This document shows, piece by piece, positions 1 through 9,157 of a stretch of DNA of 64,000 bases; the first letter of the stretch is position 1; every line of letters begins with the position of its first letter. The DNA comes from Rhodothermales bacterium (GTDB lineage Bacteria; Bacteroidota; Rhodothermia; Rhodothermales; VXPQ01). Under the pieces are notes generated by a model. The model had not been told where the DNA came from, did not search any database, and was given only the letters and a program-made list of their open reading frames with translations. The stretch spans positions 40,803 through 104,802 of the forward strand of contig JAJECT010000033.1 in assembly GCA_022821845.1 (NCBI GenBank). Direction: 5' to 3'. Made by a program: the position numbers and the translations under genes.

Positions 1-2
1 CC

Positions 3-794
3 TCTGCGACGGCGCGGGGGCCGTCCCGGATCAAGAACGCCGCTCGCGAGCCGGACGTCGCGACGTTCGGAGAGATGCTCCGCAAAATGGGCGCCTCTAT
101 CGAGGGACTCGGAACGGACACGATAGAAGTGGAAGGCGTGGATGCGCTTGCTCCGGTGCATTTTTATAATGCCTCGGACCGCATCGAACTGGGGACCTTT
201 ATGATTGCGGCCGCCATGGCGGGCGAACCGGGCCGGGCCGTGCGCCTGACCGATGCGGCGCCCGAACATCTGGGCCCCGCTTTCGTCGACGCCTTTACCG
301 AAACAGGCGCAGGCTATCGTCCGGGAGACGACTACGTAGAGGTTACGGCGCCGGACGAGTTGCAGCCCGTATCCATAGAAACCGCCGTGTATCCGGGTTT
401 TCCCACCGATTTGCAGGCGCAGTGGACGGTGCTGCTGACGCAGGCGCGCGGCAATGCGCGGGTCCGCGACACGGTGTATTACGACCGGTTCAAGCATATC
501 CCCGAACTGCACCGCATGGGGGCGAACGCCATTGTCGTGCAGAACGAAGTTTTCGTGGCCGGGGGCAAACCGTTGCAGGGCGCCACGGTGATGAGCACCG
601 ACCTGCGGGCGGGCGTGTCCCTCGTGCTGGCCGGCATGGTTGCCGAAGGCGAAACGCATGTACTGCGCGTCTACCACCTGGACCGGGGGTATGAAGACCT
701 GGACGGTAAACTCGCCCGCGCCGGCCTTGCGATCCGGCGCGTACAGTACGACGAATTTGCAGGCCCGTCCGGGCAAGAGCAGGCTACGGAGTAA
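3..794 (+). CDS. murA: UDP-N-acetylglucosamine 1-carboxyvinyltransferase (MurA), 5'-truncated by window edge
   Basis: Open frame continues to the left edge (..[23 protein letters not shown]..); MurA-type EPSP-synthase fold motifs such as [11 protein letters not shown] and [14 protein letters not shown]. Confidence 0.93.
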   Translation, partial: SATARGPSRIKNAAREPDVATFGEMLRKMGASIEGLGTDTIEVEGVDALAPVHFYNASDRIELGTFMIAAAMAGEPGRAVRLTDAAPEHLGPAFVDAFTETGAGYRPGDDYVEVTAPDELQPVSIETAVYPGFPTDLQAQWTVLLTQARGNARVRDTVYYDRFKHIPELHRMGANAIVVQNEVFVAGGKPLQGATVMSTDLRAGVSLVLAGMVAEGETHVLRVYHLDRGYEDLDGKLARAGLAIRRVQYDEFAGPSGQEQATE

Positions 795-873
795 CGCCGC
801 CGCGCTGCCTGTTTCCCGCCAATCTGTTCCGTCGTCGGATTTCTGCGCCGCCCCTGCGCAGGACGGGGAGCGG

Positions 874-1845
874 TCAGGACGGGGAGAGCGCCGCGTCCAT
901 GCGCCATGCGATTTCTTCGAGCCGCTCGCGTCCGCCTCCCGGAATTTCCGCCGTGGCCCACCCTGCATATCCGATGCTGGCGAGCGTTTCGCGCACGGCG
1001 GGCCAGTTTACGTCGCCTTCTCCCAGCGGAACGCGGAAGCCTTCGTACATTCCTTCCTCGTTGCGTTTCTGTCGGCTGAATTCCTTCACGTCCAGCTTCA
1101 GGATGCGCGAGCCCAGAATGCGAATCCACTGCTCCGGCCATCCGAACGTGACCGCGTTGCCGATATCGAAATACGCCCCCACCCAGTCGCTCTCGAACGC
1201 GTCGATGTAGCGGGCGAATTCAAGCGGGCTCATCAGGAAATTATTCCATACGTTTTCGATCGCAATGCGTACGCCGAGCGCGCGGGCTTCCGGCAGGACC
1301 TTGCGGATTTCGGCCTGCGAGCGGTTCCAGGCGTCGTCGTAGGAAACGTCTTCCAGCACGACCGCGGGCACGAGCAATACCGTGGAGGCGCCGTACGCCG
1401 CGGCGTCTTGCAGGGCGGTGCGGAGCCCTTCCAGCCCTTCTTCCCGGATGGTCGGGTCCGGGTCCGACAGGGTTTTGTCCCAGTGAATCATGTCTACCAC
1501 GCCATGGATCGGCAGCGCGGCGGCCCGGGACGCCGCCGTCACTTCTTCCTGCGCGAGGTCGTTCGGACTGCCCATTTCCACGCCGTCGAACCCCAGTTCC
1601 GCAAGCAGCATGAATTTGTCCTCGATGGACCCTTCCGTCTCCACCATGCCGTATTTCACGGCTTTGGAAATAGCAGGCCGCCCGGATCTGGAGGCGTATG
1701 CGCGGGCCGCCGAACGCCTTGCGTCGTATTGCCCTGCGCTCCCTGTCCTTCCCGCGCCCGCCGCCAACCCGGCGATCGCTCCCGAAAGGCCCGCCGCGCC
1801 GCCCGAAGCGGCGCCAAGCATCCCCATAAAATGTCTTCTGTTCAT
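874..1845 (-). CDS. Sugar phosphate isomerase/epimerase-like TIM barrel with Tat-type signal
   Basis: Starts MNRRHFMGMLGAASGGAAG (RR motif); AP-endonuclease-2-like barrel motifs (GFDGVEMGSP, IENVWNNFLMSP, YFDIGNA, GEGDVNW). Start set at ATG 1845 inside the longer ORF. Confidence 0.85.
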   Translation of the reverse strand: MNRRHFMGMLGAASGGAAGLSGAIAGLAAGAGRTGSAGQYDARRSAARAYASRSGRPAISKAVKYGMVETEGSIEDKFMLLAELGFDGVEMGSPNDLAQEEVTAASRAAALPIHGVVDMIHWDKTLSDPDPTIREEGLEGLRTALQDAAAYGASTVLLVPAVVLEDVSYDDAWNRSQAEIRKVLPEARALGVRIAIENVWNNFLMSPLEFARYIDAFESDWVGAYFDIGNAVTFGWPEQWIRILGSRILKLDVKEFSRQKRNEEGMYEGFRVPLGEGDVNWPAVRETLASIGYAGWATAEIPGGGRERLEEIAWRMDAALSPS

Positions 1846-1886
1846 TGCGTACCGTCCGTGGTTTCGATGAGCGTATCCGGCGCTTC

Positions 1887-3260
1887 TTATTCGGGGGCGT
1901 TTGCCGCAAGGAAGGACCTGTTGAGCCGCGTCCGTCCCGGCGCAGGCACGGGCGCGTCCGGCAAATCGCCAAAGGCCAGCGCAGGCGGCGCCAGGTCCAG
2001 GTCGGCGGCCAGCATATCCTCCCAGGTCAATTGCTGTCCCGTGTAGGCGCTTTCCCGCCCCAGGACGGCAATCATGGTGCTGTCCGCAATCTGGCGCGTC
2101 TCGTTCATGGGCCGCCCGCTCCGAATGGCCGCAATAAGGTCCGTATGCTCGACGACATAGGCATTGTTGCCCTTTTCCGAGCGGCGGAAAAGGACCTCCC
2201 CGTCGCGCGAGCGTATGATCGAGCTGTCGGGATGCAGGTCGGCGACGCCTTTCTCGCCCACGATGCGGTTCGTAACGCGCCCGGTCGCCCCCTCGAACTG
2301 GCGGCATTTCGCTTCTACGCGGACGTCGCCCGGAAAAGCGTATTCCACGGAGAAATGGTCGTAAATATGTCCGTAGGAAGGATCGACGCGCACAAGGCGC
2401 CCGCCCATGGCGAGGGCGCTTTCGGGGACGCTCCCCATGACCCACTGGATCACATCGAGGTTGTGCACGAATTGCTCGACGATGTGGTCTCCCGAAAGCC
2501 AGGCGAAGTAATACCAGTTCCGGCATTGCCATTCCATATCCGACATGCCCGGAAGGCGCGGGCGCAGCCAGATGGGGCCGGTCATGTAATAGGCGGAGGC
2601 GCTGGTGATTTTCCCGATCAGTCCGCCATGAATCTCTGCGACGGCGTCCATGAAGCTGGGTTGCCGCCGGTAGAGCGTGCCGGCCACCACGGAAAGCCCT
2701 TTTTCGTCGGCGACGGCGCCTGCTTCGATTATGGCGTGGTAGCCCGCCACATCGACCTGCGAGGGTTTTTCCATGAATACGTGCTTGCCGGCGTCCATTG
2801 CATACCGGAAGTGCGCGGGACGAAATCCGGGCGGCGCGGCGAGAATGACATACGCTACGTCGCTGTCGATGACATGCCGGTAATTGTCGAAACCGGCGAA
2901 CGCGCGTTCGTCCGTAACGTTGAGGCGGTCTCCAAGGTGTTCCTTCAGGCGGCCCCGGGAATCGTCCAGCCGATCTTCGAACAGGTCGCCGAGGGCGTAT
3001 ATTTCCACGCCTTCCGCTGCCTCCACGGCGTTTACGGCGGCGCCCGTACCGCGTCCGCCGCACCCCACCACGCCAACCCGCAGGGTATCCGATCCCCCCG
3101 CGTACGCGAAATCCCCGGAGCGCATAAGCGCCGAAACGCCCGCCGCGGCCGCCGCGGACGATTGGATGAACTTGCGCCGGGTCAGTCCGGCGTTTTTTGC
3201 GTTCGTGTTTTCCATGGTTGTTGCCGATTGGTCCATGAGCATGTGGCGTAACGCATGCAA
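1887..3260 (-). CDS. Gfo/Idh/MocA-family oxidoreductase with Tat-type signal
   Basis: LTRRKFIQSSAAAAAGVSAL then LRVGVVGCGGRGTGA Rossmann motif; EKP motif (HVFMEKPSQVD). True start may be an internal Met (e.g. MENTNAKN). Confidence 0.88.
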   Translation of the reverse strand: MHALRHMLMDQSATTMENTNAKNAGLTRRKFIQSSAAAAAGVSALMRSGDFAYAGGSDTLRVGVVGCGGRGTGAAVNAVEAAEGVEIYALGDLFEDRLDDSRGRLKEHLGDRLNVTDERAFAGFDNYRHVIDSDVAYVILAAPPGFRPAHFRYAMDAGKHVFMEKPSQVDVAGYHAIIEAGAVADEKGLSVVAGTLYRRQPSFMDAVAEIHGGLIGKITSASAYYMTGPIWLRPRLPGMSDMEWQCRNWYYFAWLSGDHIVEQFVHNLDVIQWVMGSVPESALAMGGRLVRVDPSYGHIYDHFSVEYAFPGDVRVEAKCRQFEGATGRVTNRIVGEKGVADLHPDSSIIRSRDGEVLFRRSEKGNNAYVVEHTDLIAAIRSGRPMNETRQIADSTMIAVLGRESAYTGQQLTWEDMLAADLDLAPPALAFGDLPDAPVPAPGRTRLNRSFLAANAPE

Positions 3261-3461
3261 TATAACGGGACGAGCGCATTATTGCCCGGTCGAAAAGCGG
3301 ACAACGAACGGAACCGGTGGGCGGGCGCGGCGCGGCGGTCGGAAACCTCATGCGGCGCAGCGTGTTCGCCGGGAACGTTCCTGCAAGGATACGCGGGTCG
3401 GAACCGCTTCGCTTTCGCGCGTCGCGTTCGCCTTTCAAGTACATGCTGAATCTGCAAACGC

Positions 3462-4616
3462 ATGCCTCCCGTCTACCTCGACCATGCCGCCACGACGCCG
3501 CTTGACCCGCGCGTACTGGAGGCCATGCAGCCTTTTTTCGGGGCGCAATTCGGGAATGCGTCCTCCGTGCACGCGCTGGGCAGACAGGCGCGTTTTGCAG
3601 TGGAAGCCGCGCGCGAGAAGGCGGCGGGCTTGCTGGGGGTCGAGCCGGGCGGGATTGTGTTTACGAGCGGGGGGACCGAATCCAACAACATGGCCCTCGC
3701 CGCCGCCGGGGGTTTGCTGACGTGCGCCGCCGAACACGAATCCGTGCTTCGTTCCGCGGAAGCCCTGCGCGCGCTGGGCAGGACCGTTTGCGTACTGAAG
3801 CCGGGCGAAGAGGGGGCTGTCCGAATCGAAGATATTTTCCAGGCACTCGATAGCGAGGCGGGCGCAGGGGTTACGATGACGTCCGTACTGCATGCGAACA
3901 ACGAGACGGGCGCGCTGTCGCCGGTGCGGGACATTAGCGCGGCTTGCGGCGCGCGCGGCCTCCTGTTCCACTGCGACGCGGTGCAAACGGCGGGATACGC
4001 CCTGGTCCCCGCCGCGGACCTCGTCACGATTTCCGGACACAAGTTTTATGGCCCCAAAGGAGTTGGCGCGCTCATCGTCCGTGCAGGCGTCGATGTGGAG
4101 CCGCTTATGCGGGGCGGCAAGCAGGAACGCGGGCGGCGGGCGGGGACGGAGAATGTGGCGGCCATTGTAGGGTTCGCCCGCGCGCTGGAACTGGCTTTCG
4201 AGGAGAAGGCGTTCCGAACGCGGCATGCCGAAGCCATGCGGGATCGGCTCCGGGACGGCGTCCAGGCGGCCTGCGGCCAACGGGTTCGCCTGGTTACGCC
4301 GCCGGATTCGGGCGCGGCGGCTCCGCATATTCTGGGCGTGGTCGTTCCGCCGGTCGAGGGGCGCCCCATAGACGGAGAAATGTTGCTGCTGAATATGGAT
4401 ATGGAAAATATCTGCGTATCCGCCGGGTCGGCCTGCACGAGCGGCGCCATCGAGCCGAGCCACGTGCTGCTGGCTATGGGGCTGGATCGCGATACGGCTT
4501 CGGCCTTCCTGCGTTTTTCGGTGGGCATGCGCACGACGGAGGAAGCCGTGGACCGCGCGGTCGAAGCGCTTGATCGCGTATTGCGCCGGATGATCCGCAA
4601 GGCCTTGGCGCCATGA
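3462..4616 (+). CDS. Cysteine desulfurase (NifS/IscS-like, class V aminotransferase)
   Basis: VYLDHAATTPLDPRV, GTESNN, SGHKFYGPKGVGAL (PLP Lys), SAGSACTSG (catalytic Cys loop). Confidence 0.92.
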   Translation: MPPVYLDHAATTPLDPRVLEAMQPFFGAQFGNASSVHALGRQARFAVEAAREKAAGLLGVEPGGIVFTSGGTESNNMALAAAGGLLTCAAEHESVLRSAEALRALGRTVCVLKPGEEGAVRIEDIFQALDSEAGAGVTMTSVLHANNETGALSPVRDISAACGARGLLFHCDAVQTAGYALVPAADLVTISGHKFYGPKGVGALIVRAGVDVEPLMRGGKQERGRRAGTENVAAIVGFARALELAFEEKAFRTRHAEAMRDRLRDGVQAACGQRVRLVTPPDSGAAAPHILGVVVPPVEGRPIDGEMLLLNMDMENICVSAGSACTSGAIEPSHVLLAMGLDRDTASAFLRFSVGMRTTEEAVDRAVEALDRVLRRMIRKALAP

Positions 4617-5302
4617 ACGCTGCGCTCGTTGTCTTTGCCAAGCCGCCGGTTCCGGGCCGGGTCAAAACGCGCCTTACGCCGACGCTTGCTCCGGAGGACG
4701 CTGCCCGCCTCTATGGCGCGTTTCTGCGCGACGCGCTGGATCAGTACCGGGGGCTTGGGGCGACGCTTCGCTTGTACCTTGCGCTGGACGAAGAGGCCCC
4801 GGCTTCGCCCCGGGACGCGGCGTATCCGGAATGGATGGCGGGCAGCGTATTCCGGCAGGAGGGCGCCGGGCTCGGCGAGCGCATGAAACATGCTTTCGAG
4901 GAAACGTTTGCGGCGGGCGGCCGCCGCGCCGTCCTGATAGGGACCGACCACCCCACCTTGCCGTCCGCCTGGATACGGAAAGGGTTTTCGTTGCTCGAAA
5001 CGCCGGATCGCGTCGTGCTGGGTCCTACCGCAGACGGCGGCTTCTACCTGCTCGGCATGAACCGGTTTTACCCGCAGCTGTTCGAAGGCATGACCTATAG
5101 CCACGAGGCCGTGTTCGAGCAGACCGCCGACCGCGCAGTCCGGTGCGGCGCTTCGCTGCATGCGCTTCCGGCATGGTACGACGTGGACACCTTCGACGAC
5201 CTGAAGCGACTGACCGAGGATTTGCGGCGGGAAAACGCCGTCGCGCGGCGGACGCGCCTCATGCTCCGTCGCCTTGCGGGGCGGTACGAAGGGCTGGCGT
5301 AG
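4613..5302 (+). CDS. TIGR04282/DUF2064-family glycosyltransferase-like protein
   Basis: ALVVFAKPPVPGRVKTRLTPTL, GTDHPTLP, GPTADGGFYLLG; ATGA overlap with upstream gene. Confidence 0.85.
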   Translation: MNAALVVFAKPPVPGRVKTRLTPTLAPEDAARLYGAFLRDALDQYRGLGATLRLYLALDEEAPASPRDAAYPEWMAGSVFRQEGAGLGERMKHAFEETFAAGGRRAVLIGTDHPTLPSAWIRKGFSLLETPDRVVLGPTADGGFYLLGMNRFYPQLFEGMTYSHEAVFEQTADRAVRCGASLHALPAWYDVDTFDDLKRLTEDLRRENAVARRTRLMLRRLAGRYEGLA

Positions 5303-5382
5303 GGAAATTGCCCGGAGCGGCGCGAATCGCCTGGCCAGCGCGTCCTTATCTGTACATCCCTTACCCTATTCGGGAAAAGGGC

Positions 5383-5418
5383 GAAGCGCGCCGGCGCCTT
5401 GCGGCCCCGGCGCGCTTC
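5383..5418. terminator. Strong intergenic hairpin, possible bidirectional terminator
   Basis: Perfect 12-bp inverted repeat GAAGCGCGCCGG / CCGGCGCGCTTC with 12-nt loop; no clear T-tract. Confidence 0.5.
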
Positions 5419-5460
5419 TGTATTCCTCGCGATAATTCTGCCTGGACAGCGAGGAGATTT

Positions 5461-5719
5461 AAGGATACTCTGATTAAAGCCACTTCGCTCAGCGCGTCAC
5501 TGTCGCATGTCAAGGGTGTCATGCTTGTATCGTTGAAATCAGCAGAAAAACACCGTAGATTCGGGTGGCAGGGGGCGTGACGCGCCCTTCGGGAGGCTGC
5601 GAGCGGCACGCTGGCTGTGTCATTCCTCATTATGTGGGGCCTACCACATTGCTTCGTCATTCCTTGCCAGCGCACCCCTCGCAGCCTCTGAGCTTCGCGG
5701 ATTTAATCAGAGTATCCTT
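5461..5719. mobile_element. MITE-like element, copy 1
   Basis: Terminal inverted repeats AAGGATACTCTGATTAAA / TTTAATCAGAGTATCCTT; internal long inverted repeat GGAGGCTGCGAGCGGCACGCTGGC..GCCAGCGCACCCCTCGCAGCCTC; second near-identical copy at 27672-27928; no transposase ORF. Confidence 0.8.
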
Positions 5720-5731
5720 AATCGGCGTATC

Positions 5732-6481
5732 CTACAGGGAAATGCCGAAAACGAGGAAGCTCTTCTCGGCCGTGGGGTTCATAATGTACGAAATGCTTAC
5801 GGGCAGTTCGAACTTGTCCGTGATCGGGATGCTTTTCGAGGCGCTCAGCGCCCAGTCGATGATGCTGAAGCCGTCGGTGCCGTACCAGTCGCTCTCGCCC
5901 GCGGAAGCCCCGATCCCGAAAGACATGTCCACGCCGCCCACGGCGAAGGGCATCGAGGCATTGATATACAGCGACTCATCCGGGTCGTTGTGCATATTGT
6001 ACGCCACATAGAGCGTCACCGGGAAGGATTCCGTCCCGGTGAAGGAGAAATAGGGCTCGATTACGTGTTGCCCGTCTTCGCCGAAGTCAAAGAATCCGAT
6101 GATTTCCTCGTTTTCTTCTTCCTCGTGGTCGTGTTCGTCTTCTTCGTGACCGTGCTCGTCTTCGTGCGCAACGGCGGCGTTCGGGAAGTAGTAATCCGTG
6201 ATCCCAATGGAAATGGGACCGTAGGAGTACCCGGCCCACAGGTCGTGTTCGTTGAAGCCGGCGGAAGCGGGGTTCGTGGCGTACGACGCCCAGGTGCCTA
6301 TCTCCAGTCCGTTGTAACTGAACGTGAGGGCGGGCTGCACGCTGGCGGATTCCCCGAAATCGATGCCTCGCCATACGTACCGGCTGACAAGGTCGGCGCC
6401 AAAGTCGAATTCCTGCGCGGAAGCAGGCAGGGACCAGGCGAGGGCGAGCGTTAGAAACAGGGGAGCAAGAAGCTTTTTCAT
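5732..6481 (-). CDS. Outer-membrane beta-barrel-like protein with His/Glu/Asp-rich loop
   Basis: Signal peptide MKKLLAPLFLTLALAWSLPASAQ; amphipathic strand pattern; VSRYVWRGIDFGESASVQP resembles TorF-type (TIGR02001) proteins; C-terminal FGISL; loop HEDEHGHEEDEHDHEEEENEE. Confidence 0.75.
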   Translation of the reverse strand: MKKLLAPLFLTLALAWSLPASAQEFDFGADLVSRYVWRGIDFGESASVQPALTFSYNGLEIGTWASYATNPASAGFNEHDLWAGYSYGPISIGITDYYFPNAAVAHEDEHGHEEDEHDHEEEENEEIIGFFDFGEDGQHVIEPYFSFTGTESFPVTLYVAYNMHNDPDESLYINASMPFAVGGVDMSFGIGASAGESDWYGTDGFSIIDWALSASKSIPITDKFELPVSISYIMNPTAEKSFLVFGISL

Positions 6482-6991
6482 GACGGATAGCCGTTTGGTG
6501 GTGCGGAATGCGGTTCGGACGCAGGATGCCTGAAAAGGCGGTCTGCATGCTGCGATGGTTAATAAAATAAGGCTTTCTGGCTTAATATACCTGAAAAATT
6601 AAGAAATAAATATGAAAATTCCTAATAAAAATGTGTTTTGCGGGTCATGGCGCCGATGTATCGCCCTGTTCCGGCACGTTTGCGGGGCCTGCCCGCGCGG
6701 TTTAAGCGTCTGTTGAAACAGCGCGGGCGGCGCGCCCAAGGTGAATAACTTGCAAAGCCTTCGCTTTTATGCTTGCTTGATTGGTCCGAAATTGCGATAT
6801 TGTGCAATCTGTAGCGTTTGCGGCGTTCGCAGGCCCTTTTGCGGGCTGTGTCCGTCGCCGATTTCGCCGGAGCGTCCGCCGCCGCTTTTGGGGGCTGGCC
6901 GCCTGGATCGTTTTCGGGAAAGAAACGTTCATTCGCTACGGACGCAGTATAAACGCGAAAAGGACAAGACACACCAAACGACGGTTTGGAC

Positions 6992-7138
6992 ATGACGCAG
7001 CACTCCTTCAAGGCGATAGCGCTTCGGCGCGCCGCCAAGGGCGTTTCGAGCGCTCTGCGGACAGCGGCCCGCGTGGCCGACGGGATACTTGCGCCGGTGG
7101 TCTTCGTCCTTCCCGGTCTCGTTATTATTACGATTTAG
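6992..7138 (+). CDS. Candidate branched-chain amino acid leader peptide (48 aa)
   Basis: ATG..TAG encodes MTQHSFKAIALRRAAKGVSSALRTAARVADGILAPVVFVLPGLVIITI; 11 of the last 17 residues are I/L/V; lies upstream of ilvB. Not in the supplied ORF track (too short). Confidence 0.55.
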   Translation: MTQHSFKAIALRRAAKGVSSALRTAARVADGILAPVVFVLPGLVIITI

Positions 7139-7332
7139 CCAGGACCGGCCAATCCTTCGCACCTCTCCAGCATGCATGATGGCGTCAAGCGGGCAGTGAA
7201 GGAATTGGCCTTCGCCCCACGTTAATCCGATGCCCATGTACGCTCCCGAAGAAACGCGCCCGAACGTTGACGTCGGCGTTTCGTATTTTGTCAAGTCTGC
7301 CCGGCTTTTGCGCCGACGAGGCGCGTTCAACG
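7113..7332 (+). promoter_or_regulatory. Candidate ilv attenuator/structured 5' leader
   Basis: CCGGTC(7113-7118)/GACCGG(7143-7148); GGCCAATCCTTC(7147-7158)/GAAGGAATTGGCC(7198-7210); terminator-like GAAACG..CCGA/TCGG-CGTTTC (7251-7282) then GTATTTTG; competing CGTTGA-GTCGGCG(7265-7278)/CGCCGAC..TCAACG(7311-7332). Confidence 0.5.
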
Positions 7333-7371
7333 GAGCGCCACATTCACGAAGGACCAAACAGGTCGTAATCC

Positions 7372-9132
7372 ATGCCTGATATGCAAGCAAGCAGCATGAC
7401 GCACCATGCGCCGCCAGTGAACGGCGCGCAACGCATGAGCGGCGCGGAGATTTTTCTGCGCTCGCTGGACGCGGAAGGCGTAGAGGTCGTATTTGGCCAC
7501 CCCGGAGGGGCCGTGATCAAGATTTACGACGAGATGGCCCGCATCCAGCCGAAATTCAAGCATGTGCTGGTGCGGCACGAACAAGGCGGCGCGCACGCCG
7601 CCGAGGGGTACGCCAAGGCGACGGGCAAGGTCGGCACGGTGCTTGTCACCAGCGGACCCGGCGCCACGAACACGGTTACCGGCATAGCGGACGCCTATAT
7701 GGATTCCGTGCCCATTGTCGTGTTTACCGGACAAGTCCCGACCCAGTTGATCGGGAACGACGCGTTTCAGGAGTGCGACACGATAGGCATTACGCGCAGC
7801 ATCACGAAGCACAGTTTCCTGGTGCGCGACGTACGCGACCTGGCGGCGGCGGTGAGAAAGGCGTATCACATTGCGCGCACGGGTCGCCCGGGTCCGGTCG
7901 TGGTGGATCTGCCCAAGGACGTCCTCCTGGCCGAAACCGAGTTCGAATATCCAAAGGAAGTCAACTTGCGCGGCTACCGTTTCAAGGCCCGGGGAGACGA
8001 CGCCAAGATCCAGCGCGCCGCGGCCATGATCGCCGAGGCGGACAAGCCGCTTTTCTACGTGGGCGGCGGGGCCGTCGGCGCGGATGCGGCGGATGTGCTC
8101 ACCCGGATCGCCCGGACGGCGCGCATTCCGGTGACCACGACGCTGCACGGACTCGGCGCCTTTCCCGAGGACGACGAACTTTCGGTGGGCATGCTCGGGA
8201 TGCACGGCACATGGTACGCCAACATGGCCGTGCAGAACGCCGACCTCCTGATTGCGGTCGGCGCGCGGTTCGACGACCGGGTGACGGGCAAGCTCGAATC
8301 CTGGGCGCCCCACGCAAAGATCGTGCATATCGATATCGATCCGTCCTCGATCTCCAAGAATGTGTATGTGGATTGCGCCATCGTGGGCGACGTGCGCGAT
8401 GCGCTCATGCGCCTGGAGCCGCTTACAGGAGCGTGTCGTACGGAGGCATGGCTTGCGCAGGTGCAGGCCTGGAAGGCGGAATGTCCGCTGGTCTACGAAC
8501 AGGGGGACGGGCGCCTTCGGGCGCAATACGTGCTCGAACGGCTTCGGCGGCATACGAAAGGGGAGGCGATCGTGGTGACCGACGTGGGCCAGCATCAGAT
8601 GTGGGCTGCCCAGTATTTCCAGTTTTTGCATGCGCGTACGCACATTACGTCGGGCGGGCTCGGCACCATGGGTTTTTGTTTTCCCGCCGCGATGGGCGCC
8701 GCGTTCGGCCGGCCGGACAAGACGGTCGTTTCGATCAGCGGGGATGGCGGGTTCGTCATGAACGCCCAGGAACTGAGCGTCGCCGCGGCGCACGGACTGC
8801 CCATCAAGGTGGTCATCATCAACAACAAGTTCCTGGGCATGGTGCGGCAGTGGCAGGAGTTGTTTCACGACGAGCGCTTCAGCCATACCGACCTGTCCGA
8901 TACGAACCCGGATTTCGTCAAGCTGGCCGAGGCGCATCATTGCGTGGGCCTGCGCGCGGAAACGCCGGACGAGGTGGACGGCGTTATTCGGGAAGCCTGG
9001 GCCGTTTCCGACCGGCCCGCCGTGATGGAATTCCGCGTCGCCAAGGAGGAGATGGTGTTCCCGATGGTGCCTGCGGGCGCTTCCACGGACGAAATGATCA
9101 CGAAGCGCCTGACGCCCAACGCCTTCGTATGA
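7372..9132 (+). CDS. ilvB: Acetolactate synthase large subunit
   Basis: ThDP enzyme: EVVFGHPGGAVIKIYDEM, GTVLVTSGPGATNTVTGIADAYMDS, GDGGFVMNAQELSVAA..NNKFLGMVRQWQELF. Confidence 0.96.
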   Translation: MPDMQASSMTHHAPPVNGAQRMSGAEIFLRSLDAEGVEVVFGHPGGAVIKIYDEMARIQPKFKHVLVRHEQGGAHAAEGYAKATGKVGTVLVTSGPGATNTVTGIADAYMDSVPIVVFTGQVPTQLIGNDAFQECDTIGITRSITKHSFLVRDVRDLAAAVRKAYHIARTGRPGPVVVDLPKDVLLAETEFEYPKEVNLRGYRFKARGDDAKIQRAAAMIAEADKPLFYVGGGAVGADAADVLTRIARTARIPVTTTLHGLGAFPEDDELSVGMLGMHGTWYANMAVQNADLLIAVGARFDDRVTGKLESWAPHAKIVHIDIDPSSISKNVYVDCAIVGDVRDALMRLEPLTGACRTEAWLAQVQAWKAECPLVYEQGDGRLRAQYVLERLRRHTKGEAIVVTDVGQHQMWAAQYFQFLHARTHITSGGLGTMGFCFPAAMGAAFGRPDKTVVSISGDGGFVMNAQELSVAAAHGLPIKVVIINNKFLGMVRQWQELFHDERFSHTDLSDTNPDFVKLAEAHHCVGLRAETPDEVDGVIREAWAVSDRPAVMEFRVAKEEMVFPMVPAGASTDEMITKRLTPNAFV

Positions 9133-9157
9133 CACGCATTTTACCAGGACGTCGCAC

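Noticed and set aside
640-2046. 468-aa plus-strand ORF
   Set aside because: Arg/Pro/Ala-rich antisense shadow of convincing minus-strand genes; no recognisable motif.
874-3444. Single 856-aa minus-strand ORF
   Set aside because: Only the C-terminal 323 residues look like protein; the rest is an out-of-frame shadow of the Gfo/Idh/MocA gene.
5361-5675. 104-aa minus-strand ORF inside MITE copy 1 as a transposase or toxin
   Set aside because: Matching frame in copy 2 differs and has no conserved domain; similarity is due to the DNA repeat itself.
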